From Actinomycetota bacterium (GTDB lineage Bacteria; Actinomycetota; Acidimicrobiia; Acidimicrobiales; Ilumatobacteraceae): 36,473 bases of DNA. Under the pieces are notes generated by a model. That model ran no database searches and was not told the DNA's origin. It saw only the letters and a program-made list of their open reading frames with translations. The position numbers and the translations under genes are program-made. The DNA lies in contig JACQZZ010000084.1 of assembly GCA_016213625.1 (NCBI GenBank), positions 1 to 36,473 on the forward strand. Direction: 5' to 3'. Shown piece by piece: positions 1 to 7,874 of the stretch (within the stretch, counting starts at the first letter, position 1; every line of letters begins with the position of its first letter).

Positions 1-13
1 CACAACAGGGATG

Positions 14-45
14 GGGGTGCCCGGCCGGACCGGGCCGGTCGCCCC
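14..45. terminator. GC-rich hairpin after the carboxylase gene
   Basis: GGGG (14-17) pairs with CCCC (42-45) and CCGGCC (21-26) with GGCCGG (33-38), around a 6-nt loop, with a symmetric 3-nt internal loop. It lies about 40 bp beyond the stop of the leftward carboxylase gene. There is no T tract, so intrinsic termination is an inference from position and stem strength. Confidence 0.35.
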
Positions 46-84
46 TGCCGAATCGCCGTGCCGGTCGGACGCCGTCAGATCACG

Positions 85-1857
85 TCACTCGATGACGACG
101 ACCACGTCGCCGGCGCCGACGGTGTCGCCGGCCGCGACCTTGATCTCCTTGACCTTGCCCGACTTCTCGGCGTTGATCTGGTTCTCCATCTTCATCGCCT
201 CGAGGACGACGACGGCCTGGCCGGCCTCCACGTCCTGTCCGACTTCGACGAGCACCTTGACGATCGTGCCCTGCATCGGCACCTCGACGTTGCCGCTGCC
301 GCCAGCCGCTGCGCCGCTTCCGGAACCGCCGGCCGCACGGGCCGGCTTCTTCGCTGCCTTCGCCGGGCCCGCCGCCACCATCGGCACGTCGGGCACCCAC
401 ATCTTCACGCCGAAGCGCTTGCCATTGACCTCGACGGTGGTGCTGCGCTGCATGAGCGGGGTGTCGTCACCCTCGGCCGGCACCGGCGCCTTGGGCGGCT
501 CGATGTCCGACAGGTCGAGCACTTCCTCCACCCACTTGGTGGAGTGCTCCATCGCCTGGAAGTCGGGGTGCTGCAGGATGGCGAGATCGGCCGGGATGGT
601 GGTGGCCACGCCTTCGACCACCATCTCCTCGAGGGCACGGATGGTGCGCGCGATGGCCGTGGGACGATCCTTGCCCCACACGATGAGCTTGCCGACCAGG
701 TTGTCGTAGTACTGGCTGACGGTGTCGCCGCTCTCGTAGCCGGCGTCGAAGCGGACGCCGAAGCCGTCGGGCGCGACGAGCTTGGAGATGGTGCCCGGCG
801 ACGGCAGGAACTTGCCGCCCGCCGGGTTCTCGGCGTTGATGCGGATCTCGATGGCGTGGCCGCGCCGCTGCGCCGCCACTTCCGCCTGGGTCATCGGCAG
901 CGGCTCGCCGCTGGCGACGCGGATCTGCCACTCGACGAGGTCGATGCCGGTGATGACCTCGGTGACCGGGTGCTCGACCTGCAGTCGGGTGTTCATCTCC
1001 AGGAAGAAGAACTCGCCGTCCTGATAGATGAACTCGACGGTGCCGGCGTTGTAGTAGCCGACTGCCTTGGCCGCCTTGATGGCGGCCTCGCCCATGGCCT
1101 CCTCGATGCCGGGGCCCATGTGGGTGGCGGGGGCTTCCTCGATGAGCTTCTGGTGGCGGCGCTGCGCCGAGCAGTCGCGCGTGCTCACCCACACGACGTC
1201 GCCGTGCTGGTCGCCCACGATCTGCACTTCCACGTGCCGCGGCCAGGTGAGGTAGCGCTCGATGTAGATCTCGTCGCGCCCGAAGAACGCCTTGGACTCG
1301 CGCTTGGCACTGTCCATGGCCTCCTGCACCTCGGCCTCGGAGCGCACGACCTTCATGCCGCGGCCACCGCCACCGAACGCCGCCTTGATGGCGATGGGGT
1401 AGCCGAACTCCCGGCCGAAGGCGACGATCTCGTCGACCGACTCCACGAACTCGGTGGTGCCGGGAACGATGGGGGCGCCACCGCGCAGTGCTGCCTTGCG
1501 CGAGCTGACCTTGTCGCCCATCTCGTCGATGGCGGCCGGCGGTGGCCCGATGAACGCGACACCCTTGGCCGTGATGGCACGAGCGAAGTCGGCGTTCTCG
1601 GAGAAGAAGCCGTATCCGGGGTGCACCCCGTCGGCGCCGCTGTCGTCGATCGCTCGCAGGATCGCCTCGGTGTTGAGGTAGCTCTCGGCCGCGGTGGTGC
1701 CGCCGAGGGCGTACGCCTCGTCGGCCAGCCGGACATGGAGCGCCTCGCGATCCAGTTCGCTGTAGACCGCAACGGTCTTGATGCCGAGTTCGCGGGCGGC
1801 TCGGATGACACGGACGGCGATCTCGCCGCGGTTGGCAATCAGGATCTTTTTCAGCAC
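85..1857 (-). CDS. accA3: Acetyl/propionyl-CoA carboxylase alpha subunit (biotin carboxylase fused to biotin carboxyl carrier protein)
   Basis: The 590-aa protein carboxylates its own biotin with ATP and bicarbonate; a separate beta subunit, not in this window, would pass the carboxyl group to acetyl- or propionyl-CoA. The N-terminus shows the biotin carboxylase opening (KKILIANRGEIAVRVIRAA), then HPGYGFFSEN near 79-88, the ATP-grasp glycine loop FGGGGRGMKV at 161-170, and the EMNTRLQVEHPVTE active-site segment. An Ala/Gly/Ser-rich linker leads to the carrier domain with EAMKMEN; the biotinylated lysine is residue 556, 35 residues from the end, as usual. The GTG at 1857 was chosen because homology begins at residue 2; the frame stays open further upstream without meaning. 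It is divergent from birA, whose product would biotinylate it. Which acyl-CoA it serves cannot be read from this subunit. Confidence 0.95.
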   Translation of the reverse strand: MLKKILIANRGEIAVRVIRAARELGIKTVAVYSELDREALHVRLADEAYALGGTTAAESYLNTEAILRAIDDSGADGVHPGYGFFSENADFARAITAKGVAFIGPPPAAIDEMGDKVSSRKAALRGGAPIVPGTTEFVESVDEIVAFGREFGYPIAIKAAFGGGGRGMKVVRSEAEVQEAMDSAKRESKAFFGRDEIYIERYLTWPRHVEVQIVGDQHGDVVWVSTRDCSAQRRHQKLIEEAPATHMGPGIEEAMGEAAIKAAKAVGYYNAGTVEFIYQDGEFFFLEMNTRLQVEHPVTEVITGIDLVEWQIRVASGEPLPMTQAEVAAQRRGHAIEIRINAENPAGGKFLPSPGTISKLVAPDGFGVRFDAGYESGDTVSQYYDNLVGKLIVWGKDRPTAIARTIRALEEMVVEGVATTIPADLAILQHPDFQAMEHSTKWVEEVLDLSDIEPPKAPVPAEGDDTPLMQRSTTVEVNGKRFGVKMWVPDVPMVAAGPAKAAKKPARAAGGSGSGAAAGGSGNVEVPMQGTIVKVLVEVGQDVEAGQAVVVLEAMKMENQINAEKSGKVKEIKVAAGDTVGAGDVVVVIE

Positions 1858-1876
1858 AGGTGGCAATCTTGCCGGA
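1858..1876. promoter_or_regulatory. Compact divergent promoter between carboxylase and biotin ligase
   Basis: Only 19 bp separate the two outward-facing start codons. The gap holds GGCAATCTTGCC (arms GGCAA/TTGCC). Read leftward, AAGATT lies 7 nt before the carboxylase GTG; read rightward, CAATCT lies 7 nt before the birA ATG. One near-symmetric -10 box could therefore serve two leaderless transcripts. This is inference from spacing. Confidence 0.4.
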
Positions 1877-2617
1877 ATGGAGACCCCTGGTGCCACCCCG
1901 CCCGATCGATGGCCCCAACAGGGTCCCCGCGAGTGGCCCCTCGGCTGGCACGTGCGTGTGGTCGACGAGACCGGCAGCACCAACGCCGATCTGCTCGCAG
2001 CGGCCGCCGCCGGAGCGCCCAATCGCACCGTGCTGGCCGCCCGCCACCAGACCGCCGGCCGTGGCCGACTGGACCGCCGGTGGGAGGCGCCGCCCGGCGC
2101 CAACCTGCTCGTCTCGTTGCTGTTCACCGATGTTCCGGCCGTGCCCCACGAACTCACCCAGCGGGTGGGCCTCGCCGCCATCGCCGCCGCGCGATCGGCG
2201 ACCGGCATCGAGGCGAGGTTGAAGTGGCCGAACGACGTGCTGGTCGGTGACGAGAAGCTGGCCGGGGTGCTCGCCCAGGGGGCGATCACCGGCGATCGAC
2301 GAGTGGTGGTGGTCGGCATCGGCGTCAACGTCGGGTGGGCGCCGCCCGGCGCGGCACGAGTGGGTGACGGCATCGATCCGCTCGACGTGCTCGCGGCCAT
2401 GCTTCGAGCGTTCGACCGACAACCCGCCGACGTGTGGCCCGAGTATCGAGCGCACCTCGCCACCATCGGACGCTCCGTGCGAGTGGAACTGGCGGATGGG
2501 CAGGTGGAGGGGCGTGCGCTCGACGTGGAGCGCGACGGCCGACTGGTGGTGCTCGACGACTGCGGCATCACCCACCGATTCGACGTCGGCGACGTGGTGC
2601 ACCTCCGTCCGGGGTGA
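1877..2617 (+). CDS. birA: Biotin--[acetyl-CoA-carboxylase] ligase
   Basis: This 246-aa enzyme makes biotinyl-AMP and attaches biotin to the carrier-domain lysine of carboxylases such as the adjacent accA3. Visible motifs are the substrate segment DETGSTNADLL (30-40), the biotin-binding loop TAGRGRLDRRW (59-69), KWPNDVLVGDEKLAGVL (116-132) with the conserved lysine at 127, and GIGVNV (148-153), followed by the small C-terminal SH3-like domain. There is no N-terminal helix-turn-helix, so it is a group I ligase and should not itself be a DNA-binding repressor. The ATG at 1877 gives the usual length for this class. Its stop overlaps a possible GTG of the next gene, but that gene more likely starts at 2656. 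Confidence 0.93.
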   Translation: METPGATPPDRWPQQGPREWPLGWHVRVVDETGSTNADLLAAAAAGAPNRTVLAARHQTAGRGRLDRRWEAPPGANLLVSLLFTDVPAVPHELTQRVGLAAIAAARSATGIEARLKWPNDVLVGDEKLAGVLAQGAITGDRRVVVVGIGVNVGWAPPGAARVGDGIDPLDVLAAMLRAFDRQPADVWPEYRAHLATIGRSVRVELADGQVEGRALDVERDGRLVVLDDCGITHRFDVGDVVHLRPG

Positions 2618-2641
2618 CCCCTGCACCGAGCGCACGGCAAG

Positions 2642-2647
2642 TACCCT
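2642..2647 (+). promoter_or_regulatory. -10 box of a probable leaderless promoter for the LCP gene
   Basis: TACCCT is followed by 8 nt and then GTG at 2656, with no Shine-Dalgarno sequence. The same spacing recurs before many starts in the window. Confidence 0.45.
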
Positions 2648-2655
2648 CGTTGGCC

Positions 2656-3645
2656 GTGCTGGCCCTCGACACGACGCCCTTGCCGCGCCGGAGGCGGCTC
2701 CCCACCTTCTTGATGGTGGCGCTGCTCGTGACCGTCGTCGGCGCGGCAGGCGTGCTGATCGCCGCCAAGCGCACCGTGAACGCCGTGTCTCGGGTGCCGC
2801 TGGTGGCCGACGTGCTCAGCCCCACCTCCAGCAACATCGACAACTACCTGCTCGTCGGCAGCGACAGCCGCGCCGCCGGCGACCCGAACACCGGTGAGAG
2901 CGGCGGGGTGAGCGGCAATCGCAGCGACACCATCATGGTGATGCGGTACGACAAGGACACCGGCGAGGCATCGTTGCTCTCGATTCCGCGCGACCTCTAC
3001 GTCAGCGTGCCCGGCCACGACGGCAAGCGGCGCATCAACGCCGCGTTCAACGACGGCCCGGATCGCCTGGTGCAGACCGTGCAGCAGGAACTCGGCATTC
3101 CGGTGCACCACTACGTGGAGATCGACTTCTCCGGCTTCAAGTCGTTGGTCGACGCACTCGGGGGCGTGCAGATCTGTTTCATGTACCCGACCAAGGACGA
3201 CAACACCGGGTTGAACATCACCGTGCCCGGGTGTCAACTCCTCGACGGCACGCAGGCCCTGGCGTATGCACGCAGCCGTCACTACGAAGAGTTCATCGAC
3301 GGCGAGTGGAAGACCGACCCCACCAGCGACCTCGGGCGCTCCAAGCGCCAACGCGACTTCGTGAACCGCACCATGCAGACGGCCCTGGCGCAGATCAAGA
3401 CCAACCCGTTCCGCGCCGGTCAACTCATCGAGTCGATGGGCACAGCGCTGCGGGTCGACGAGGACATGGACCCGGTGGGTGCCGCCTCGTCGTTGCGCAG
3501 TGCCGTCGACGCCGGTCTGCTCACCTACTCGCTGCCGGTCGTCGGCGAGACCATCGACGGCAACGCGGTGCTGCTGCTCGGCGACGGTGCCGAAGCGGTG
3601 CTGTCCTACTTCCGCGGCGACGGGCCGCCTCCGCCCGCGGCCTGA
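2656..3645 (+). CDS. LytR-CpsA-Psr (LCP) family glycan phosphotransferase
   Basis: The 329-aa protein has a basic cytoplasmic tail, one membrane segment (about 17-37) and an extracellular LCP domain. LCP proteins move lipid-linked polysaccharides or teichoic acids onto peptidoglycan or, in some actinobacteria, arabinogalactan. Characteristic pieces are YLLVGSDSR, RSDTIMVMRYD, LLSIPRDLYVSVPG, the YARSRHYEE segment and DLGRSKRQRDF with its conserved arginines. In-frame alternative starts are GTG 2614, overlapping the birA stop, and TTG 2650; GTG 2656 was preferred because the TACCCT box precedes it by 8 nt and the basic tail still comes before the membrane segment. It precedes the dTDP-rhamnose genes, which fits attachment of a rhamnose-containing envelope glycan. 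The acceptor is unknown. Confidence 0.9.
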   Translation: MLALDTTPLPRRRRLPTFLMVALLVTVVGAAGVLIAAKRTVNAVSRVPLVADVLSPTSSNIDNYLLVGSDSRAAGDPNTGESGGVSGNRSDTIMVMRYDKDTGEASLLSIPRDLYVSVPGHDGKRRINAAFNDGPDRLVQTVQQELGIPVHHYVEIDFSGFKSLVDALGGVQICFMYPTKDDNTGLNITVPGCQLLDGTQALAYARSRHYEEFIDGEWKTDPTSDLGRSKRQRDFVNRTMQTALAQIKTNPFRAGQLIESMGTALRVDEDMDPVGAASSLRSAVDAGLLTYSLPVVGETIDGNAVLLLGDGAEAVLSYFRGDGPPPPAA

Positions 3646-3655
3646 TCCCGCCCGC

Positions 3656-3661
3656 CATACT
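3656..3661 (+). promoter_or_regulatory. -10-like box before rfbC
   Basis: CATACT sits 7 nt upstream of the ATG at 3669, with no recognisable ribosome-binding site between. It would allow a leaderless rfbC transcript separate from the LCP gene. The first base departs from TAnnnT. Confidence 0.35.
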
Positions 3662-3668
3662 GGTGACG

Positions 3669-4220
3669 ATGCCGAACGTTCGAGAGAGTTCCAAGATCGC
3701 TGGGGTCCACATCGTGGAGCCCACGCTGCACGGCGATCAGCGCGGCCTGTTCATCGAGACATATCGCCGCGAGTGGTTCCCGAACGCGCGAGAGATGGTC
3801 CAGGGCAATCGGTCCAACAAGCAGCAGGGTGCGCTCGTCGGGTTGCACTACCACCTCCATCAGGCCGACTACTGGTACTGCCCCGTCGGCACCATTCGCG
3901 TGGTGTTGCACGATCTGCGCACCGGCGGCCCCACTGACGGCGGCACCGAGTGCTTCGACATCTCGGGCGACAACCACCTCGGCGTGTACATCCCGCCCGG
4001 TGTGGCGCACGGCTTCGCGGCGCTCACCGACGTGGTCATGACCTACCTGGTCGACGGCTACTACAACCCGGCCGACGAACTCGGTGTGCGCTGGAGCGAC
4101 CCGGTCATCGGGGCCGACTGGGGTGTCACGGATCCCATCCTGTCGCAGCGCGACCAGGACAACCCGCTGCGCGTCGACCTGCCAGAAGGCCGTCGCCCCT
4201 ACTGGCCGATGCGGACCTAG
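3669..4220 (+). CDS. rfbC: dTDP-4-dehydrorhamnose 3,5-epimerase (RmlC family)
   Basis: This 183-aa cupin-fold enzyme inverts C3 and C5 of dTDP-4-keto-6-deoxyglucose, the third step to dTDP-L-rhamnose. The opening DQRGLFIETYRREWFP, the catalytic-histidine segment GLHYH (58-62, His60), YIPPGVAHGF (107-116) and the GYYNP segment with the likely catalytic Tyr132 are all present, and length is normal. The usual RGLHYQ core reads VGLHYH here, so the flanking Arg and Gln are changed; activity is probably kept but substrate preference could differ. GTG 3663 is an alternative in-frame start. It is followed by rfbB and rfbD, so the three later pathway steps are together. No rmlA-type thymidylyltransferase is adjacent. 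Confidence 0.9.
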   Translation: MPNVRESSKIAGVHIVEPTLHGDQRGLFIETYRREWFPNAREMVQGNRSNKQQGALVGLHYHLHQADYWYCPVGTIRVVLHDLRTGGPTDGGTECFDISGDNHLGVYIPPGVAHGFAALTDVVMTYLVDGYYNPADELGVRWSDPVIGADWGVTDPILSQRDQDNPLRVDLPEGRRPYWPMRT

Positions 4221-4244
4221 GTCCGTCGAGAGGAACGTCCGACC

Positions 4245-5210
4245 ATGAAACTGTTCGTCACCGGAGCTGCCGGCTTCATCGGCTCCAACTACGTGCGCTG
4301 GGTCCTGAACAACAGCGACGACGAGGTCACCATCCTCGACGCGCTCACCTACGCCGGCAACATGGCCACCATCCAGGACCTGGTCGACGACCGGCGGTGC
4401 CACTTCGTGCACGGCGACATCTGCGACCAGGAGGTCGTGCTGTCGTCGATGGCGGGCCACGACGCCGTCGTCCACTTCGCTGCCGAGACCCACGTCGATC
4501 GTTCCATCAAGGACGGCTACTCGTTCGTCCGCACCAACTGCTTCGGCACCAACGTGCTGTGCGACGTCGCGCTGCAGGTGGGCGTGCAGAAGTTCCTGCA
4601 CATCAGCACCGACGAGGTGTACGGATCCATCGAGGACGGTTCGTTCACCGAGAGCGACCCGCTCACGCCGCGGTCGCCCTACTCGGCGGCGAAGGCCGGA
4701 AGCGATCTCATCGCGCTCAGTTACTTCACCACGCACGGCCTGCCGGTGGTTGTCACTCGATGCAGCAACAACTTCGGGCCGTACCAGTTCCCCGAGAAGG
4801 TCATCCCGCTGTTCACCACCAACCTGCTCGACGGCCACCAGGTGCCGCTGTACGGCGACGGTGGCAACGTGCGCGACTTGATCCACGTGCACGACCACAA
4901 CACGGCGGCGCACCTGGTGCTGCAGAAGGGCACCGCCGGCGAGATCTACAACATCGGTGCCGGCAACGAGATCACCAACCGCGACCTCACCTACCGCCTG
5001 CTCGAGCTGACGGGTCGCGACGAGTCGTTCATCCGCCCGGTCGACGACCGCAAGGGTCATGATCGTCGGTACTCCATCACGCACGACAAGGTGTCGGCGC
5101 TGGGCTGGGCAACCGAGCACACGCTCGACGACGGGCTGGCCGCGACGGTGGAGTGGTATCGCACGAACCGCGACTGGTGGGAACCGCTGAAGGCCAAGGC
5201 GGCGTTCTGA
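4245..5210 (+). CDS. rfbB: dTDP-glucose 4,6-dehydratase
   Basis: A 321-aa extended short-chain dehydrogenase/reductase that converts dTDP-glucose to dTDP-4-keto-6-deoxyglucose with bound NAD. The Rossmann motif is GAAGFIGSN (7-15), the family-specific Thr-Asp-Glu catalytic set is STDEVYGS (121-128), and the Tyr-x3-Lys pair is Tyr146/Lys150 in SPYSAAKAGSD. The segment RCSNNFGPYQFPEK and the GDGGNVRDLIHVHDH substrate loop are typical of RmlB. The start is supported by a GAGAGGA ribosome-binding site at 4228-4234, 10 nt before the ATG. The stop codon shares one base with the rfbD start. Confidence 0.96.
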   Translation: MKLFVTGAAGFIGSNYVRWVLNNSDDEVTILDALTYAGNMATIQDLVDDRRCHFVHGDICDQEVVLSSMAGHDAVVHFAAETHVDRSIKDGYSFVRTNCFGTNVLCDVALQVGVQKFLHISTDEVYGSIEDGSFTESDPLTPRSPYSAAKAGSDLIALSYFTTHGLPVVVTRCSNNFGPYQFPEKVIPLFTTNLLDGHQVPLYGDGGNVRDLIHVHDHNTAAHLVLQKGTAGEIYNIGAGNEITNRDLTYRLLELTGRDESFIRPVDDRKGHDRRYSITHDKVSALGWATEHTLDDGLAATVEWYRTNRDWWEPLKAKAAF

Positions 5211-6067
5211 TGCGCGTGCTCGTCACCGGTGCCGGTGGCCAGCTGGGCATCGACGTCGTCGCCACGTGCAGCGCTGCCGGCGACGAGGTGTTCGCGTTCG
5301 AACGCGGTGGACTCGACATCGCCGATCGCTCCGCGGTGCTCGGGGCCGTCACCACTCTGCGGCCCGACATCGTGGTGAACTGCGCCGCGTGGACCGCGGT
5401 CGATGCGTGCGAGGGCGACCGCGATCGGGCGCTGTTGCTGAACGGCACGGCAGTGCGTTGGCTGGCCGAAGCGTGCCATCGCGTCGGCGCGCACCTCGTG
5501 CACGTCAGCACCGACTACGTCTTCGACGGCATGCTGGATCGTCCGTACCACGAGCACGACCTCACCAATCCGCAGAGCTCGTACGGCTGGTCGAAGCTGA
5601 TGGGCGAACGCGAAGCGCTCACCCTCGGGCCGGCCGCCACGGTGGTGCGCACCTCGTGGGTCTGCGGGGTCCACGGCAACAACATGGTGAAGACCGTCAT
5701 GCGCCTGGCCGCCGAGCGCCCCGAGCTCGCCTTCGTCGACGACCAGGTGGGCCACCCCACCTTCACCCAGGACCTCGCACCCATGTTGCGTCGACTTGCG
5801 ATCGATCGTCTGTCCGGGGTGGTGCACGTCACCAACCAGGGCGCGTGCTCGTGGTTCGACTTCGCCACCGCCGTGGTGGTGGCGATGGGGCGAGACGCCT
5901 CGATGGTGCGGCCGGTGTCCACCGCCGATCTGCAACCGCCTCGCCCTGCGCCGCGCCCGGCCAACAGCGTGCTCGAGAACGCGGTGCTCGCCGGTGCGGG
6001 TTACACCCTGCTGCGCGACCATCGCGACGCGGTGAACGAGACGGTCAGCTTCCTGCTCGGGGCGTGA
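5210..6067 (+). CDS. rfbD: dTDP-4-dehydrorhamnose reductase
   Basis: This 285-aa enzyme reduces the 4-keto sugar made by RfbC to dTDP-L-rhamnose with NAD(P)H, the last step of the pathway. It shows the cofactor motif GAGGQLG (7-13), the NCAAWTAVDACE segment (57-68), the catalytic Ser/Thr region VSTDYVFDG (99-107) and Tyr125-x3-Lys129 in YGWSKLMGE. A C-terminal substrate-binding region contains DDQVGHPTFTQDLA. The TGATG overlap with rfbB implies translational coupling. The next gene begins after a 53-bp gap that carries its own promoter, so the rhamnose operon appears to end here. Confidence 0.95.
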   Translation: MRVLVTGAGGQLGIDVVATCSAAGDEVFAFERGGLDIADRSAVLGAVTTLRPDIVVNCAAWTAVDACEGDRDRALLLNGTAVRWLAEACHRVGAHLVHVSTDYVFDGMLDRPYHEHDLTNPQSSYGWSKLMGEREALTLGPAATVVRTSWVCGVHGNNMVKTVMRLAAERPELAFVDDQVGHPTFTQDLAPMLRRLAIDRLSGVVHVTNQGACSWFDFATAVVVAMGRDASMVRPVSTADLQPPRPAPRPANSVLENAVLAGAGYTLLRDHRDAVNETVSFLLGA

Positions 6068-6078
6068 TCGCACTGAGC

Positions 6079-6084
6079 TAGATT
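6079..6084 (+). promoter_or_regulatory. -10 box of the ring-cleavage operon
   Basis: TAGATT lies 36 nt before the dioxygenase ATG; the leader then carries a GGAAGGGG purine run (6105-6112) as ribosome-binding site. This transcript would be leadered, unlike most others here. No good -35 was seen. Confidence 0.45.
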
Positions 6085-6120
6085 GTTCGGGTCCAAACGA
6101 ATTCGGAAGGGGACCGGAGC

Positions 6121-6981
6121 ATGGGAGAGATCGTCGGAGCCGCGCTGGTGTCGCACGTGCCGCCGCTCGTGCTGCCCGAGGCCACGCGCCTCGAGATGAA
6201 CCACGGCAAGGACTTCACCATCCTCGAAGGACTGCATCGCATTCGCAAGGAGCTCGACGAACTGCAGCCCGACACCATCGTCGTGCTCGACTCGCACTGG
6301 TTCACCACGTTCGAATTCGTGGTGAGCGCGCACCAACGACGGAGCGGCACGTTCACCAGCGAAGAGTTGCCCCGCGGCAATCCGCAGATGCCGTACGACA
6401 TGCCGGGCGACCCCGCGCTGGCGCACCTCATCGCCGAGGTCGCCGCCGAGCGCGACGACGTGTGGGTGCACGCCAGCGACGACCCCTACCTGCCGGTGCG
6501 CTACGCCACGGTGTACCTCACCCCGTTCCTCCAGGGCTCCGAGCAGTGGGTGTCGTTCAGTCTGTGCCAGACCGCCGAGTTCGACGACTTCATGGACACC
6601 GGCGCCGCCATCGGCGAGGCCATCCGCCGCAGCGATCGCCGCGTGGTGTTGGTGGCCAGCGGCGCCCTGTCGCACAAGTTCTGGCCGCTGCGTCAACTCC
6701 GCCACCACGAGCCTGCCGATCCGGCGCACCTGTTCAGCCCGGCCCACCGCGCCGCCGACGCGAAGATGATCGAGATGCTCGAACGCGGCGACCACGCCGG
6801 TGTGCTCGCGTACTACCCGGAGTTCCGCGAGTTCTCGCCCGAGGGCCGGTTCGGTCACTACCTGCTCATGGCGTCCGCACTGGGCGGCGCGTCGTGGAAC
6901 TGGCCCGGCACCGCGATGAGCGACTATGAAAACGCCGCCGGTACCGGGAACATCCAGATGTGGTTCCCGAACGACCGCTGA
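6121..6981 (+). CDS. hpaD: Class III extradiol ring-cleavage dioxygenase, 3,4-dihydroxyphenylacetate 2,3-dioxygenase-like
   Basis: A 286-aa LigB-fold non-haem Fe(II) enzyme expected to open a catechol ring next to the hydroxyls. It follows the enterobacterial HpaD/HpcB pattern along its length: SHVPP with metal ligand His12, VVLDSHW with ligand His59, the YTSNELP-like segment FTSEELPRGN, ASGALSHKFWPLRQ (179-191) containing the second-sphere histidine, acidic residues around 234-241 for the third ligand, and the ending GTGNIQMWFP. Length matches the family. It is the first gene of a four-gene run with a fumarylacetoacetase-family enzyme, a cupin and a flavin monooxygenase. Homoprotocatechuate is the best substrate guess; another substituted catechol is possible because the rest of the hpa pathway is absent here. 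Confidence 0.85.
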   Translation: MGEIVGAALVSHVPPLVLPEATRLEMNHGKDFTILEGLHRIRKELDELQPDTIVVLDSHWFTTFEFVVSAHQRRSGTFTSEELPRGNPQMPYDMPGDPALAHLIAEVAAERDDVWVHASDDPYLPVRYATVYLTPFLQGSEQWVSFSLCQTAEFDDFMDTGAAIGEAIRRSDRRVVLVASGALSHKFWPLRQLRHHEPADPAHLFSPAHRAADAKMIEMLERGDHAGVLAYYPEFREFSPEGRFGHYLLMASALGGASWNWPGTAMSDYENAAGTGNIQMWFPNDR

Positions 6982-7016
6982 CACATCGGGCAACCGCTGC
7001 AACAAGGAGATCACCC

Positions 7017-7874
7017 ATGCGCCTGGCCAACCACGACGGTCGTGCCACCATCGTCAAGGACGGCCACGCCGTCGATGTCCAGCAGGCGAGCGGGGGAGCG
7101 TTGGGCAGCGACCCGATGCTGCTCGCGGATCTGGCGAACCATCCGTCGCTGCGCGCCCTCGAGGCCGCGGCCGACCCCTCGGCGTGGCCGGTGGTCGACG
7201 AGGCGAAGCTGGGCGCACCGGTGCCTCGCCCGCCCAAGGGCTACGGCGTCGGCCTGAACTACAAGCAGCACGCCATCGAGAGCGGGCGGGAACTGCCCAC
7301 CGAACCGCACCTGTTCGCCAAGACCGAGAACTGCGTGTGCGGCCCGTTCGACGAGGTGGTCATCCCTGCCGGTCTCACCGAGATCGACTACGAGACCGAG
7401 CTGGTCATCGTGTTCGGGCGCACCTGCAAGGGCGCCACTCGCGAGGACGCGTGGAGCTTCCTCGCCGGCGTCACGTGCGGCCAGGACATCAGCGACCGCG
7501 GCGAGCAGTTCCGGCCACCGCTGAAGCAGTTCACCATCGCCAAGTCGTACGACACGTTCGGCCCCACGGGTCCGTACCTGGTCACCGCCGACGACCTCGC
7601 CGACCCCGATGCGCTGGCCCTTCGAGGCACGGTGAGCGGTGAGGTGATGCAGGAGGCCAACACCAACGACCTCATCTTCGACGTGCCGGCGCTGGTGGTG
7701 TGGCTCAGCAGGTACATCACGTTCCAGCCCGGCGACCTGGTCTGGACCGGCACCCCCGGCGGTGTCGGCGAGGCTCGCGGCCGGTTCCTGCGCGACGGCG
7801 ACGTCATCGAGACCACCATCGAGGGCATCGGCACCATGCGCAATCCTGTCGTTGAGCAGAGGGTCGAGCGATGA
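7017..7874 (+). CDS. Fumarylacetoacetate hydrolase family protein (meta-cleavage product isomerase/decarboxylase or hydrolase)
   Basis: A 285-aa member of the FAH superfamily, whose enzymes hydrolyse, decarboxylate or isomerise diketo acids from ring cleavage; HpaG in the homoprotocatechuate pathway belongs here. It has an N-terminal cap of about 70 residues, then the catalytic fold from GYGVGLNYKQHA (75-86), HLFAKTENCV, the metal-binding run DYETELVIVFG (124-134), GQDISDRGEQ, KSYDTFGPTGP (176-186) and the C-terminal VWTGTPGGVG loop. AAGGAGA at 7004-7010 supports the ATG at 7017. It overlaps the cupin gene by ATGA. Co-transcription with hpaD points to processing of the ring-opened product. 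Confidence 0.88.
   Translation: MRLANHDGRATIVKDGHAVDVQQASGGALGSDPMLLADLANHPSLRALEAAADPSAWPVVDEAKLGAPVPRPPKGYGVGLNYKQHAIESGRELPTEPHLFAKTENCVCGPFDEVVIPAGLTEIDYETELVIVFGRTCKGATREDAWSFLAGVTCGQDISDRGEQFRPPLKQFTIAKSYDTFGPTGPYLVTADDLADPDALALRGTVSGEVMQEANTNDLIFDVPALVVWLSRYITFQPGDLVWTGTPGGVGEARGRFLRDGDVIETTIEGIGTMRNPVVEQRVER

Noticed and set aside
58..2250. Very long open frame on the plus strand across the carboxylase gene
   Set aside because: It is antisense to a clear biotin carboxylase, has low-complexity His/Asp/Arg-rich translation and no recognisable domain; such frames arise from high GC third positions.
3669..6067. A complete dTDP-rhamnose pathway in the window
   Set aside because: rfbC, rfbB and rfbD are present, but the only nucleotidyltransferase (23340-24344) has GDP-mannose-pyrophosphorylase features rather than those of RmlA.
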